A stretch of 24,572 nucleotides of DNA, taken from positions 1 to 24,572 of the forward strand of contig NZ_JALXKS010000043.1 in the NCBI RefSeq assembly GCF_025144725.1. The letters run 5' to 3'. The stretch comes from Brevibacterium sp. p3-SID960 (GTDB taxonomy: Bacteria > Actinomycetota > Actinomycetes > Actinomycetales > Brevibacteriaceae). Below the pieces are notes generated by a model. The model did not search any database. It saw nothing but the letters and a program-made list of their open reading frames with translations, and was not told the origin of the DNA. The position numbers and the translations under genes are program-made. Positions 16,901 to 23,320 of this stretch are shown here, piece after piece. How positions within the stretch are numbered: position 1 is the first letter of the stretch; every line of letters starts with the position of its first letter.

Positions 16901-17412
16901 TGCCGGTGCGGGTCGCCAGCTCGGGAGGTCTTGTGTCGGATGCCGACGACCTGCATGTGTTCGATAGGCACGACCTCCTGCGCGCCGCGCGGCCCGGCCA
17001 ACGTCACGGAGTGCTGGCCGAGGAACCGTCGAATCTCGGCCAGGGCGTCCTGCTGCGCGGCATCCAGTGCCTCGGAGACTTCGGGGTGGAGGGCTGCGGC
17101 GACTGACAGCGATTTGGGGGCGTTCACGGTCATCTCCGCGAACAAGGGCGACCCCTTACGCACCTCGCCGGGCTTGCGCGGAGTGCCCATCTGCTCGCCC
17201 GTGGCCGGGTTGATCCAGTCCACCCAGGCCTCGTACTCGTCCGCCGACAAGGAGCGGGCATCGGTGACCTCGCCGGTCGCGTCGATCATCGCGTACTCGG
17301 CCACGGCGTCGTCCGCGCCGAGGTAGTACTCGTCCGCGCGGGAACGGTCGGCCTCGACATACCGGCGCGCGGCAGCACCACTGCCACGGAACAGGGTCAC
17401 GCCGCCTTTCAC
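13957..17412 (-). CDS. Intact MobF relaxase-helicase of the inserted element
   Basis: About 1151 residues from the chosen start. The relaxase domain has R-G-S-G-A-A-A-R-R-Y, a tyrosine pair near residues 29-30, N-A-P-K-S-L-S and the metal triad in H-K-T-S-R-A-G-D-P-H-R-H-I-H (H169, H171, H173). Walker A E-G-A-A-G-A-G-K-T-T is at 466-475, and the helicase motif reads S-Y-A-A-T-A-Y-G-V-Q-G. A long charged, probably helical C-terminal region follows. It should nick at the element's oriT and track on DNA. GTG 17412 gives the family-like start V-K-G-G-V-T-L-F-R-G. The frame is open to ATG 17487 (1176 residues), and GTG 17421 or 17400 are also possible. It belongs to a different subgroup from the interrupted relaxase. 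No coupling protein or secretion genes are present, so transfer would use a helper. Confidence 0.92.
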   Translation of the reverse strand: MKGGVTLFRGSGAAARRYVEADRSRADEYYLGADDAVAEYAMIDATGEVTDARSLSADEYEAWVDWINPATGEQMGTPRKPGEVRKGSPLFAEMTVNAPKSLSVAAALHPEVSEALDAAQQDALAEIRRFLGQHSVTLAGPRGAQEVVPIEHMQVVGIRHKTSRAGDPHRHIHMQIGTRIFAAGKWRALSTAALFKQQGAIRAMGTAVIAAHPELARTLAEHGLTLDPVSGEVAELQPFNQVMSKRSAQINRNLQRLEAEWEAAHPGEEPGPVMTARMQGIAWAHQRPGKKPADLKNEQWWQQELRDAGYDPATLNQAEPPAPASLDDLAVQEIASRALDRCAASSSAWTRHTVQEHVTRITTEAGVQAAPEELREFVAAATDLATGDCFSVLPPGAPTPEHVAYLTSVGVVAAETALRDRIATAVPEREPEPSDVTRAAQAAGLHTGQAVAAAAVASTDPLVIVEGAAGAGKTTMLGVAIDVAAEHGRPSRVVAPTLRAAQVAHDELDVPATSVAALVYAHGWRWNEDGVWTRLNRSDTDPETGRRFTGTPQEAVLRQGERVIVDEAGMLDQDTAHALLTITQEAGATVALVGDRAQLPAVGRGGVLDMAAQIRGRTYDMSELHRFTDPDYAALTLRMRDLENPADVFDRLAAMNLVILHADEDAAREHITAHARDGEAITVATNDEAAALNERIRAGRIESGEVDDAVTATGSDGLSIGAGDLIQTRKNSSDLGVANRQQWIVQHVEDDGTVYAREAASGRKNPHTVALPVEYVGEHAHLSYAATAYGVQGATVNTSHTILSEATSAAGVYVGMTRGREQNQLHIVAEDMADAKAQFIEATERDPADRGLDHATQQAIDAVQGLVSDGPVRLVTEELARLDRETERAQRQAARWEQIAARFDAQRAAHRAEDDEQANVLRRAEDEAGRIRSEVVEPLTVQAEADGVAYLAAVEREAAASGRLATVGRFGRRKARAEHREASEHIRTVRAQVREAWDEPPRSSEPLPEWAAQQAERRAEADPRVIDAAQHVEAARGDRDEMRQRHEQERGALLVSEYGADQARRLHLGMRTPNPRRAARDAKTQAAMLRAEADELRALPVNDAARLIETKRTEQERERQRVAERERQISNLFEHDRHRSSPRRDGSTRGL

Positions 17413-17525
17413 GCTGCTCACCGCCTCCCACAAGGTCGTCCTTGCAGGAGAGGTGCGCACTACGGCCCCGCCGTAAAATACGTGCATAACTTCTCGTCGG
17501 TGGAGAAGGGATTGCGAGAATCAGT

Positions 17526-17549
17526 TACATACGGGCTATCCTGTATGTA
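17526..17549. promoter_or_regulatory. TetR operator overlapping the tetR start codon
   Basis: TACATACGGG, centre CTAT, CCTGTATGTA: 10-bp arms with one mismatch. The last base is the A of the tetR ATG (17549). A possible promoter, TTGCGA (17512-17517) and TATCCT (17537-17542), would start transcription at or next to the ATG and give a leaderless mRNA. The operator also lies within the short gap to the open frame of the divergent relaxase, so one protein could govern both. Confidence 0.68.
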
Positions 17550-18136
17550 TGAGACGTTCGGTTGAGGACGCGGAGAGAACGCGTCTGTCGCTGTGTGAGG
17601 CGGCGTTGATGGCCTTCGAAGAGAAGGGGTGGAGGGGGGCAACGTTCGAGGCGATCTCGGAACGGGCGGGTGTGACCCGTGGCGCGCTGCACCATCACTT
17701 CCGCGACAAGGCCACGCTGCTGCGCGATGCGCTCGCGTGGGGATGGGGCGAGTACGCAGATCGCGTATTCCCCGCAGACCCTGCCCAGGACGTGTCCGCT
17801 GGACTGTCGAGTCTGCTCGCGGAGTACATGCGCTTGTTGAGCGTTGATCCGCTGTTCCGCGCGTTGGCGTTCTCGACGGTGCTGGTCGCACCCCAGGCCT
17901 TCGACGACACCTCCGAGAAGGGGGCGGGTCTGGATGACTGGCACACCCGCCTGACCGAGCTCATCGCCACCGACATCTCAGCGTCGAGCACGCTGCCACC
18001 CGCGCAGACCGCGGGCCTCGTGCTCGTCCTGCTTCAAGGGCTCACCGTGACCGCGGTGACCCGACCACAAGACCTTCCACAACCCCCACACCGTGAAGCC
18101 GCGGTTACCGCGCTGGTTCGGGGGTTGCTCTCCTAG
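17549..18136 (+). CDS. TetR family regulator of the adjacent efflux gene
   Basis: The 195-residue protein has a clear N-terminal helix-turn-helix (about residues 9-58): A-T-F-E-A-I-S-E-R-A-G-V-T-R-G-A-L-H-H-H-F-R-D-K-A-T-L-L. This resembles AcrR/TtgR-type efflux repressors. The C-terminal ligand domain is not specific enough to name an inducer. No ribosome-binding site precedes ATG 17549, which fits a leaderless transcript. The MFS gene starts 18 bp after its stop, so the two are co-transcribed. It is probably a self-repressor released by the pump's substrate. Confidence 0.9.
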   Translation: MRRSVEDAERTRLSLCEAALMAFEEKGWRGATFEAISERAGVTRGALHHHFRDKATLLRDALAWGWGEYADRVFPADPAQDVSAGLSSLLAEYMRLLSVDPLFRALAFSTVLVAPQAFDDTSEKGAGLDDWHTRLTELIATDISASSTLPPAQTAGLVLVLLQGLTVTAVTRPQDLPQPPHREAAVTALVRGLLS

Positions 18137-18154
18137 AAAGACCATTCGTTCCCC

Positions 18155-19339
18155 ATGACAACTCCACACACTGCCCCCACCGGGGGCACGACTCCCACGC
18201 GCGCACTGGTCGTATCGTCCGCTGCGTTATTCACGGACATGCTCGTGCACGGCCTCGCCGTCCCCGTGCTGCCGCTGTTGCCCTCCGTCGTCGCTGCAGG
18301 GCCAGAAGCAACCGGCATCCTCTTCTCCTCGTACGCGGCGGCAATGATCGTTGCGACACTGTTCGCCGGTCGCATCGTTGACCGGTACGGGCCACGCACA
18401 CCCCTGCTGATCGGCCTGGTCGGGCTCGCCGCGGCGACGCTGTTGTTCGCCACGGGAGGCCCATACTGGCTGCTGCTCGTCGCTCGCCTCGCTCAGGGGA
18501 TCGCGGGCGGCATGTCCTGGGTCGCCGCGCTCTCGCTGATCGCGGCAACCACACCGATGGAGAAACGCGGGCAGTCGATGGGTATCGCACTGTCGACCAT
18601 CACCCTTGGTGTGCTCATCGGCCCGCCGTTGGCGGGGTTCCTGGTCGAGCACTTGGGCACCGCTTCCCCGTTCCTGTTCGCCGCCGCCGTCGCCCTCGCG
18701 GACGGGGTACTGCGGATCGTGTTCGTCAAGGACTCACCCCGGGTCACCGACGACACCGCGGGACCACTCGCGGTACTCAAAGTGCCGGGGTCACTCTCCA
18801 TCGTTCTCGCCGTCGTGGTCGGCGCGGCTGTGCTCTCCGGCATCGAGCCCGTTCTGCCCGTGCATCTCGGCGCGAGCGCGCTGACGGTCGGGTTGCTCTT
18901 CGGACTCGCCGCTCTCGCCTCGATCATCGCCAACCCCATCGTCGGCCGACTCGTCGCGACCACATCACCGCGGATGCTCGTCGGTGCCGGGATCGCCGCG
19001 GTCGCCGCGGCACTCTTGGTGACCGGGTTCGCGACCGAACTGTGGCAGACCTGCATCGGCATGGCCCTCCTTGGGGTCTCCTCGGCGCTGCTGCTGGCAC
19101 CGGCCACGACACTCATCAGCGAACAGGGGTACAAGTCGAACCCGCCCACACTCGGCGGCTCGTTCGCGCTCTACAACCTCGCCTACGCCGCAGGGCTCGC
19201 AGGCGGGCCCCTTTTGACCGGCATTAGTACCGGGCAATGGGGATTCACCACAGCGATGCTTGTGACCGCCGCTGTGCTCGCAGTGATCGGCGGAGCTTCG
19301 CTCGCGCGCCTCCCACGAGCAGCCCGACAAACCGAATAG
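18155..19339 (+). CDS. MFS efflux transporter, 12-TM DHA1 family
   Basis: The 394-residue protein has the drug:proton antiporter plan. Helix 1 contains F-T-D-M. Motif A is G-R-I-V-D-R-Y-G-P-R at 72-81, and motif C is G-V-L-I-G-P-P-L-A-G-F-L in helix 5. About twelve hydrophobic segments are visible, with a longer central loop near residues 185-205. The TetA/Bmr/VMAT-like branch fits best; the drug cannot be inferred. Pairing with a TetR gene 18 bp upstream suggests substrate-induced efflux. It may be the resistance cargo that selects for the element. Confidence 0.9.
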   Translation: MTTPHTAPTGGTTPTRALVVSSAALFTDMLVHGLAVPVLPLLPSVVAAGPEATGILFSSYAAAMIVATLFAGRIVDRYGPRTPLLIGLVGLAAATLLFATGGPYWLLLVARLAQGIAGGMSWVAALSLIAATTPMEKRGQSMGIALSTITLGVLIGPPLAGFLVEHLGTASPFLFAAAVALADGVLRIVFVKDSPRVTDDTAGPLAVLKVPGSLSIVLAVVVGAAVLSGIEPVLPVHLGASALTVGLLFGLAALASIIANPIVGRLVATTSPRMLVGAGIAAVAAALLVTGFATELWQTCIGMALLGVSSALLLAPATTLISEQGYKSNPPTLGGSFALYNLAYAAGLAGGPLLTGISTGQWGFTTAMLVTAAVLAVIGGASLARLPRAARQTE

Positions 19340-19511
19340 TCACGTTCCCCGATGATCGGGCGAAACCAACGTGGGCACCTCGCCCGCAGACGGTTCCGCC
19401 CGGTCACGGGTCGCGTGCCCGCCCTGAGAGGTGGCAAAACAGTACGCCTGCCGACGAACAGCAGGTGCGGGGCAAACCGATGCGCGCCCTGATCTGGGTG
19501 CCAGTGGCGCA

Positions 19512-19527
19512 CCTCCCTTTTGGGAGG
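19512..19527 (+). promoter_or_regulatory. Hairpin covering the ribosome-binding site of the 286-aa gene
   Basis: CCTCCC-TTTT-GGGAGG is a perfect 6-bp stem with a UUUU loop, and its 3' arm is the Shine-Dalgarno sequence 7 bases before GTG 19535. Flanking GTGGCGC and GCGTCAC extend the stem imperfectly. Folding would hide the site, so translation may need an opening event such as upstream translation or a bound factor. Confidence 0.6.
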
Positions 19528-19534
19528 CGTCACC

Positions 19535-20395
19535 GTGGACGAACACACCTCACCCGCTGCCAGCGATGCTGCGGGAACGACTGGCTCGGCCAGCAGCAGT
19601 TTCGAGAGCCCAGAAGGTCTACGCTCCCTACTCACCCGGCTACACGGCGCCGGGCCGGGCGCGTGGCGGGGTGACCGTGAAGCAGCTGAACTCATGCGCT
19701 ACACAGCGACCAAGTACCAGCCGCTCGCACGTAAGCACGGGCTAGATGCCTGGGAGGTGGCGTCCGCTGCGTTCGAGGTGATGCTCGCGCCTTCGACGCG
19801 CAACGCGGGCCACCCGTGGGCTGTGGTGACCCGTGCTGTGCAGATCACCTGTCACGCGGAGACTCGCGCCTCTGGGATGCTGACATCAGCCAGCAAAGTG
19901 CGCCACACCGCCAGGATCATCGGGTTCCACGATGCAGTGCGGTTCGCCGAGCGGGAGCGCCTGGCCGACTATCACCCCGCGTTCACACACTACGACGGCG
20001 ACCCGGACGAGAGCGAGCATGAGGCGCGAGTGGCCGCTCTGCTGTCTGCCACGGTCGCACTATTCGAGTCGGCGGGCTGGGATGCTGCACTGGTCGCCGA
20101 GTGCGTCGAGCATGTGGCTTACCGGCTTGCCGACCTCTCCTCCCGGCAGCGCGGGGTCGAGGTGCTGCGCCGTGACCGCGGGATCCCGACGCTGCTCGAG
20201 ATACCGCCCCGGTCGTGGTCTGCGCTGTTGCGGATCGTGCTCGGGCACCCCGACCCAAAGCACATGGGTACTCCGATAGGTGATGGGGTGCTGCTGCGAT
20301 TACTGAACGGCGAAACACTGGACGCTCTGCGCGACGACGAGGCACTGATGAAGATGATCCGCGCCGCCAACCCCGACAAAGGCACCGTGCCTTAA
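19535..20395 (+). CDS. Unrecognised 286-aa protein with weak sigma-region-2-like segment
   Basis: No family was named with confidence. GTG 19535 is preferred because GGGAGG lies 7 bases upstream; an in-frame ATG at 19520 falls inside the hairpin. Residues about 45-115 (L-M-R-Y-T-A-T-K-Y-Q-P-L-A-R-K-H-G-L-D through P-W-A-V-V-T-R-A-V-Q) look like a distant sigma-70 region 2: a helical segment followed by a W/T/R-containing recognition-type helix. A helical middle and a C-terminal part with P-P-R-S-W-S-A-L-L-R follow. There is no signal peptide or transmembrane segment. Its place between the cargo and the recombinase suggests a role in maintenance or transfer control, as an inference only. Confidence 0.7.
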   Translation: MDEHTSPAASDAAGTTGSASSSFESPEGLRSLLTRLHGAGPGAWRGDREAAELMRYTATKYQPLARKHGLDAWEVASAAFEVMLAPSTRNAGHPWAVVTRAVQITCHAETRASGMLTSASKVRHTARIIGFHDAVRFAERERLADYHPAFTHYDGDPDESEHEARVAALLSATVALFESAGWDAALVAECVEHVAYRLADLSSRQRGVEVLRRDRGIPTLLEIPPRSWSALLRIVLGHPDPKHMGTPIGDGVLLRLLNGETLDALRDDEALMKMIRAANPDKGTVP

Positions 20396-20425
20396 CTTGG
20401 GGGTGGGGCTTCCGCACCTAACGGT

Positions 20426-20647
20426 ATGAGCACTCGTACTGTTACCCCCGCTGCTACCTCCACCGCTTCTTCTTCGTCATCTGACACCACGCTTGGCGCA
20501 CGGCTCGCTGCTGCCTCCCGCTGCGCGCAGGGTCTCGCCACCATGGTGGACGATCCTGTTGTGTTGGCCGAACTGCGCGGGCTCTGCGCCACACCTCGCC
20601 CCATGCGCGCGCCCGTCGCCGAGAAACGCGAAGGCCCCGCACCCTGA
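20426..20647 (+). CDS. Small Ser/Thr-rich hypothetical protein
   Basis: The 73-residue frame begins with a Ser/Thr-rich stretch (S-T-A-S-S-S-S-S-D-T-T at about 12-22), then a helical part with A-R-L-A-A-A-S-R-C-A-Q and V-L-A-E-L-R-G-L-C. It starts 30 bp after the 286-aa gene and its stop lies in the loop of a terminator hairpin, both expected of a real last gene of an operon. The ribosome-binding site is weak. No function is suggested. Confidence 0.5.
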   Translation: MSTRTVTPAATSTASSSSSDTTLGARLAAASRCAQGLATMVDDPVVLAELRGLCATPRPMRAPVAEKREGPAP

Positions 20648-20668
20648 ACGGCTCAGAGCTGCGGGGCC
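20633..20668. terminator. Hairpin terminator between convergent genes
   Basis: GGCCCCGCA (20633-20641) pairs perfectly with TGCGGGGCC (20660-20668) across an 18-base loop. It lies between the small ORF and the end of the recombinase gene (20687) and could stop transcripts from both sides. Confidence 0.7.
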
Positions 20669-20686
20669 GGTCACGAATCGCCGGGG

Positions 20687-22252
20687 TTACGCGCGCCAGA
20701 CGAATTCGACCCGGCGCGCGAGCACTGCCGCCCGGTGCGCATCGCGGCGCACATGGAACGCCTCGGTGCTCTCGTTGCGGCGCTTAGGCACAGCTGTCAT
20801 CATGTCAGCGGGGTGAGCGTGCACCAATACCGCTTGCAAGATCAGACTCGCCGCCTGGTACTGCCACATTGGGGTACGCCCTTCCCACTCAGCAGCGACC
20901 GTGCTGACATCAATATTCAACCCGGAGTGCTCGGGTGCGGTCGCGGTGTACTCGCGGCGGGTGGCTTCGATCCGTTCCGCGATCCGTGCGCGTTGCCGCA
21001 CCCACATGGCTTTGTCAATCAGCCCGTCATAATAGTCATCATCGAGCCGCGCCAGACGCTCCCGATCTTGGTCGAGCGTCGCCGCGAGCCCAACCCGTGC
21101 CGCAAGGTCACTGCCAGAGGTTCGGCGCACCTTGGGGTGGAGGGTGATCTGCTCGAACGTCGCCAGCACCGCTTCCTCGACGAGCTTGGCGATTTCAGCA
21201 GAGCGAATCGAACGGGTGCACCCGCCCGGGGTCGGCTGTAAGCACTGGTACACGCCGCCCCGGTGAATCATCGACGTTCCGCACAGTGAGCAGCGAATTA
21301 GCCCCGAGAACGGGTACATCCGCACCGCCGCACCCGTACCGGGTTGGTGAAAGTTCCTGGCTTTCTTGCGTGCGTCAAGGACATCGGAGACTTGCTGCCA
21401 GGTGTCCTCATCCACAATCGCGGGCCACGCCGCCTGCACTTGCATCTTCGACGTCTTCGCGCGACTTCCGTCCGGCATCACAGGCCGGTACTCGCGCACT
21501 CCCTTGTTGGAGGGGTTGTAGAGCACCATCTTGAGTGTCCGATCCGACCACGCACACCCGTGAGTGGTGAGGATGCCTTGTGCGTTCCAGTCCTTGCGAA
21601 TGCGATACAGGGATTCACCGGCCAGCACCCGCTGGTACGCCTCGACCACCAGCGGCCCGGTCACGGGATCGATCACGAGCGCGCCTGCCTCTGCCCGGTA
21701 TCCGAATGGCACCCTGCCGCCGTGCCAGGCACCTTCGATGGCCTGCTGCTTCGCCGCCCTCGCCACACGTCGGGCGGTGTCAGCGGACGACTTGTTCGCC
21801 ATCGCCACCAGCACCCTGGCCATCGCCACATCAGAGTCCGTGTCCAGCCGGAGCGAGCCTGTCACGGAACGCACGGTGAACCCGCCCAGCACCTTCGCAT
21901 CAATGAGGTCTTCCAAATCGCGCGGGTCGCGCACCGCGCGATCCAAGTCGTAGGCGACCATCACCTGCGCGTGCCCGTCGGTGAGGTGTTTCAACATGGT
22001 GCGAAACTGCGGGCGGATCACCCGCCGCACCCGCTCACCCGACGGGAGCGTGATCGTGCGCTGCTTGAACGCCGACGTGTCATTCTCACGAAACACCGCT
22101 GCGACTTCCCACCCGTGGGCTTCTGCATAGGCACGACAGTCGGCTTCCTGCCGATCTACGCCCCGTTCGCTGCCCTCTGGGTCGTCGCTGATTCTGACGT
22201 ACACCACCGCCTGCAACGCATCCGTGCTCTGTTTCTGCTCGTTGTGGCCCAT
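20687..22252 (-). CDS. Large serine recombinase (site-specific integrase)
   Basis: The 521-residue protein has the large serine integrase plan. The catalytic domain (1 to about 160) has Y18-V-R-I-S22, with Ser22 the nucleophile. It also has the conserved Arg pair in Y-D-L-D-R105-A-V-R108 and the A-N-K-S-S-A-D-T-A-R-R-V helix. The recombinase domain (about 170-290) follows. The zinc ribbon has C321, C324, C337 and C345, and a coiled coil lies near 380-430. The gene reads inward from the right end, 36 bp from the inverted repeat. It most likely joins attP with attB in the relaxase gene. Excision normally needs a small directionality factor, and none was recognised. Confidence 0.93.
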   Translation of the reverse strand: MGHNEQKQSTDALQAVVYVRISDDPEGSERGVDRQEADCRAYAEAHGWEVAAVFRENDTSAFKQRTITLPSGERVRRVIRPQFRTMLKHLTDGHAQVMVAYDLDRAVRDPRDLEDLIDAKVLGGFTVRSVTGSLRLDTDSDVAMARVLVAMANKSSADTARRVARAAKQQAIEGAWHGGRVPFGYRAEAGALVIDPVTGPLVVEAYQRVLAGESLYRIRKDWNAQGILTTHGCAWSDRTLKMVLYNPSNKGVREYRPVMPDGSRAKTSKMQVQAAWPAIVDEDTWQQVSDVLDARKKARNFHQPGTGAAVRMYPFSGLIRCSLCGTSMIHRGGVYQCLQPTPGGCTRSIRSAEIAKLVEEAVLATFEQITLHPKVRRTSGSDLAARVGLAATLDQDRERLARLDDDYYDGLIDKAMWVRQRARIAERIEATRREYTATAPEHSGLNIDVSTVAAEWEGRTPMWQYQAASLILQAVLVHAHPADMMTAVPKRRNESTEAFHVRRDAHRAAVLARRVEFVWRA

Positions 22253-22288
22253 CTCTCGGCCCCACTTTCCTACTCGTGTGAGAGGTAG

Positions 22289-22311
22289 GTGCGTTTACAG
22301 AACCTCGGCTA
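22289..22311. repeat. attR: right junction, inverted repeat arm plus TA core
   Basis: The arm reads GTGCGTTT-A-CAG-A-ACCTCGGC (22289-22309), followed by TA. Together with the left arm it would form a nearly palindromic attP centred on TA. The arm's first three bases, GTG, are in frame with the downstream relaxase fragment and preceded by AGAGG, so the end might supply a start codon. Confidence 0.85.
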
Positions 22312-23311
22312 TGCGATCACCGGGCATCGCGCCCAGGGCGTCACGGTCGATACCGCGCACACGGTCGTGACGGCGACGACGACGCGGGAGAACTTCTACG
22401 TCGCGATGACCCGAGGCCGGCACGGGAACCATGCCTACGTCGCCACCGACACCGCCGACGATGCCCATGTCGCCCCGCACCCCTCCGACAACCCCGACGC
22501 CACCGCCCGGTCCGTCCTGTACGGGGTGCTCCAGCACGTCGGCGCGGAACTGTCCGCGCACGAGACCATCACCGCCGAACAAGAGCGGTGGGAGTCGATC
22601 GCGCAGCTCGCCGCGGAGTACGACACCATCGCCCAGGCCGGCCAGCACGACCGCTGGGCCACCCTCCTCGAAACCTCCGGCCTCACCGAGGGGCAGGTCG
22701 ATCTCGTGCTCGGCTCCGACGCCTACGGCGCGCTGTCGGCCGAGCTGCGTCGCGCTGAGGCCAACCACCACGACCTTGACGGCCTTGTGCCGCGACTGGT
22801 GGCGGCAAGGGGGTTCGAGGACGCCGACGACATCGCCTCCGTCCTGCATCATCGTCTCGCCCGCGCGACCGTGCGGCCTGCCGGGTCGGGGCGTATCCGG
22901 CAGGCGCCGCGGCTCATCGCCGGGCTCATCCCGCACGCGTCGGGGATCACCGACCCGGAGATGCACCAAGCGCTCACCGAACGCGAAACCCTCATCGAAC
23001 AACGCGCCGGCACCCTCCTCACCCACGCACTCGATGAGGGCGAGCCGTGGACTGCCGCCCTCGGCCCGACGCCGGAGGGTGCGGCGGCGTCGCGGTGGCG
23101 GGAGTGCGGGCGGATCGTGGCCGCCTACCGGGATCGCTATCAGATCACTGACGACACCCCGCTCGGCCCCGAAGCGGGGTCGGATGCGCAGAAGATCGAC
23201 GCCGCCCGCGCCGAGACCGCGCTCAAGCGCGCGAAGCAGCTAAGCCGGCAGACCCCGGAACACGAGCAGCCGGACCTCACAGTCGAGGCCCGGCAGGGTC
23301 GCACGCTTTAA
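22310..23311 (+). pseudogene. traA: MobF/TraA relaxase-helicase, 3' part of the interrupted gene
   Basis: These 333 codons continue the gene broken at 10563. They begin in the helicase motif Y-A-I-T-G-H-R-A-Q-G and carry the following motif F-Y-V-A-M-T-R-G-R of RecD-like helicases. A helical C-terminal region ending G-R-T-L completes them. The frame matches the 5' part once one TA is removed. No change other than the insertion disrupts it, which points to a recent event and possible restoration by excision. From GTG 22289 it could be translated as a 340-residue fragment. Confidence 0.93.
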
Positions 23312-23320
23312 CCGCCGAGG

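Larger units (their letters stand above)
10564..22311. mobile_element. Serine-recombinase mobilizable element inserted in the relaxase gene (11,746 bp plus one TA copy)
   Basis: The element runs from TA (10564-10565) to TA (22310-22311). Its ends are 21-bp imperfect inverted repeats (10566-10586 and 22289-22309). Joining the flanks at TA restores codons GGG-TAT-GCG and an open relaxase frame through G-Y-A-I-T-G-H-R-A-Q-G. Inside are, in order, an ECF41 sigma factor, a cytochrome b, an ABM protein, an intact MobF relaxase, a TetR/MFS pair, a hypothetical gene, a small ORF and a large serine recombinase 36 bp from the right repeat. It has a relaxase but no type IV secretion genes, so it is best described as an integrative mobilizable element. 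Confidence 0.88.

Noticed and set aside
10564..22311. Ends read as terminal repeats of a DDE transposon with TA duplication
   Set aside because: No DDE transposase is present. A complete large serine recombinase at the right end and gene restoration with a single TA fit att sites better.
22289..23311. The 340-codon frame as an independent helicase gene
   Set aside because: It begins in the middle of a helicase motif and continues the 5' relaxase fragment exactly in frame.
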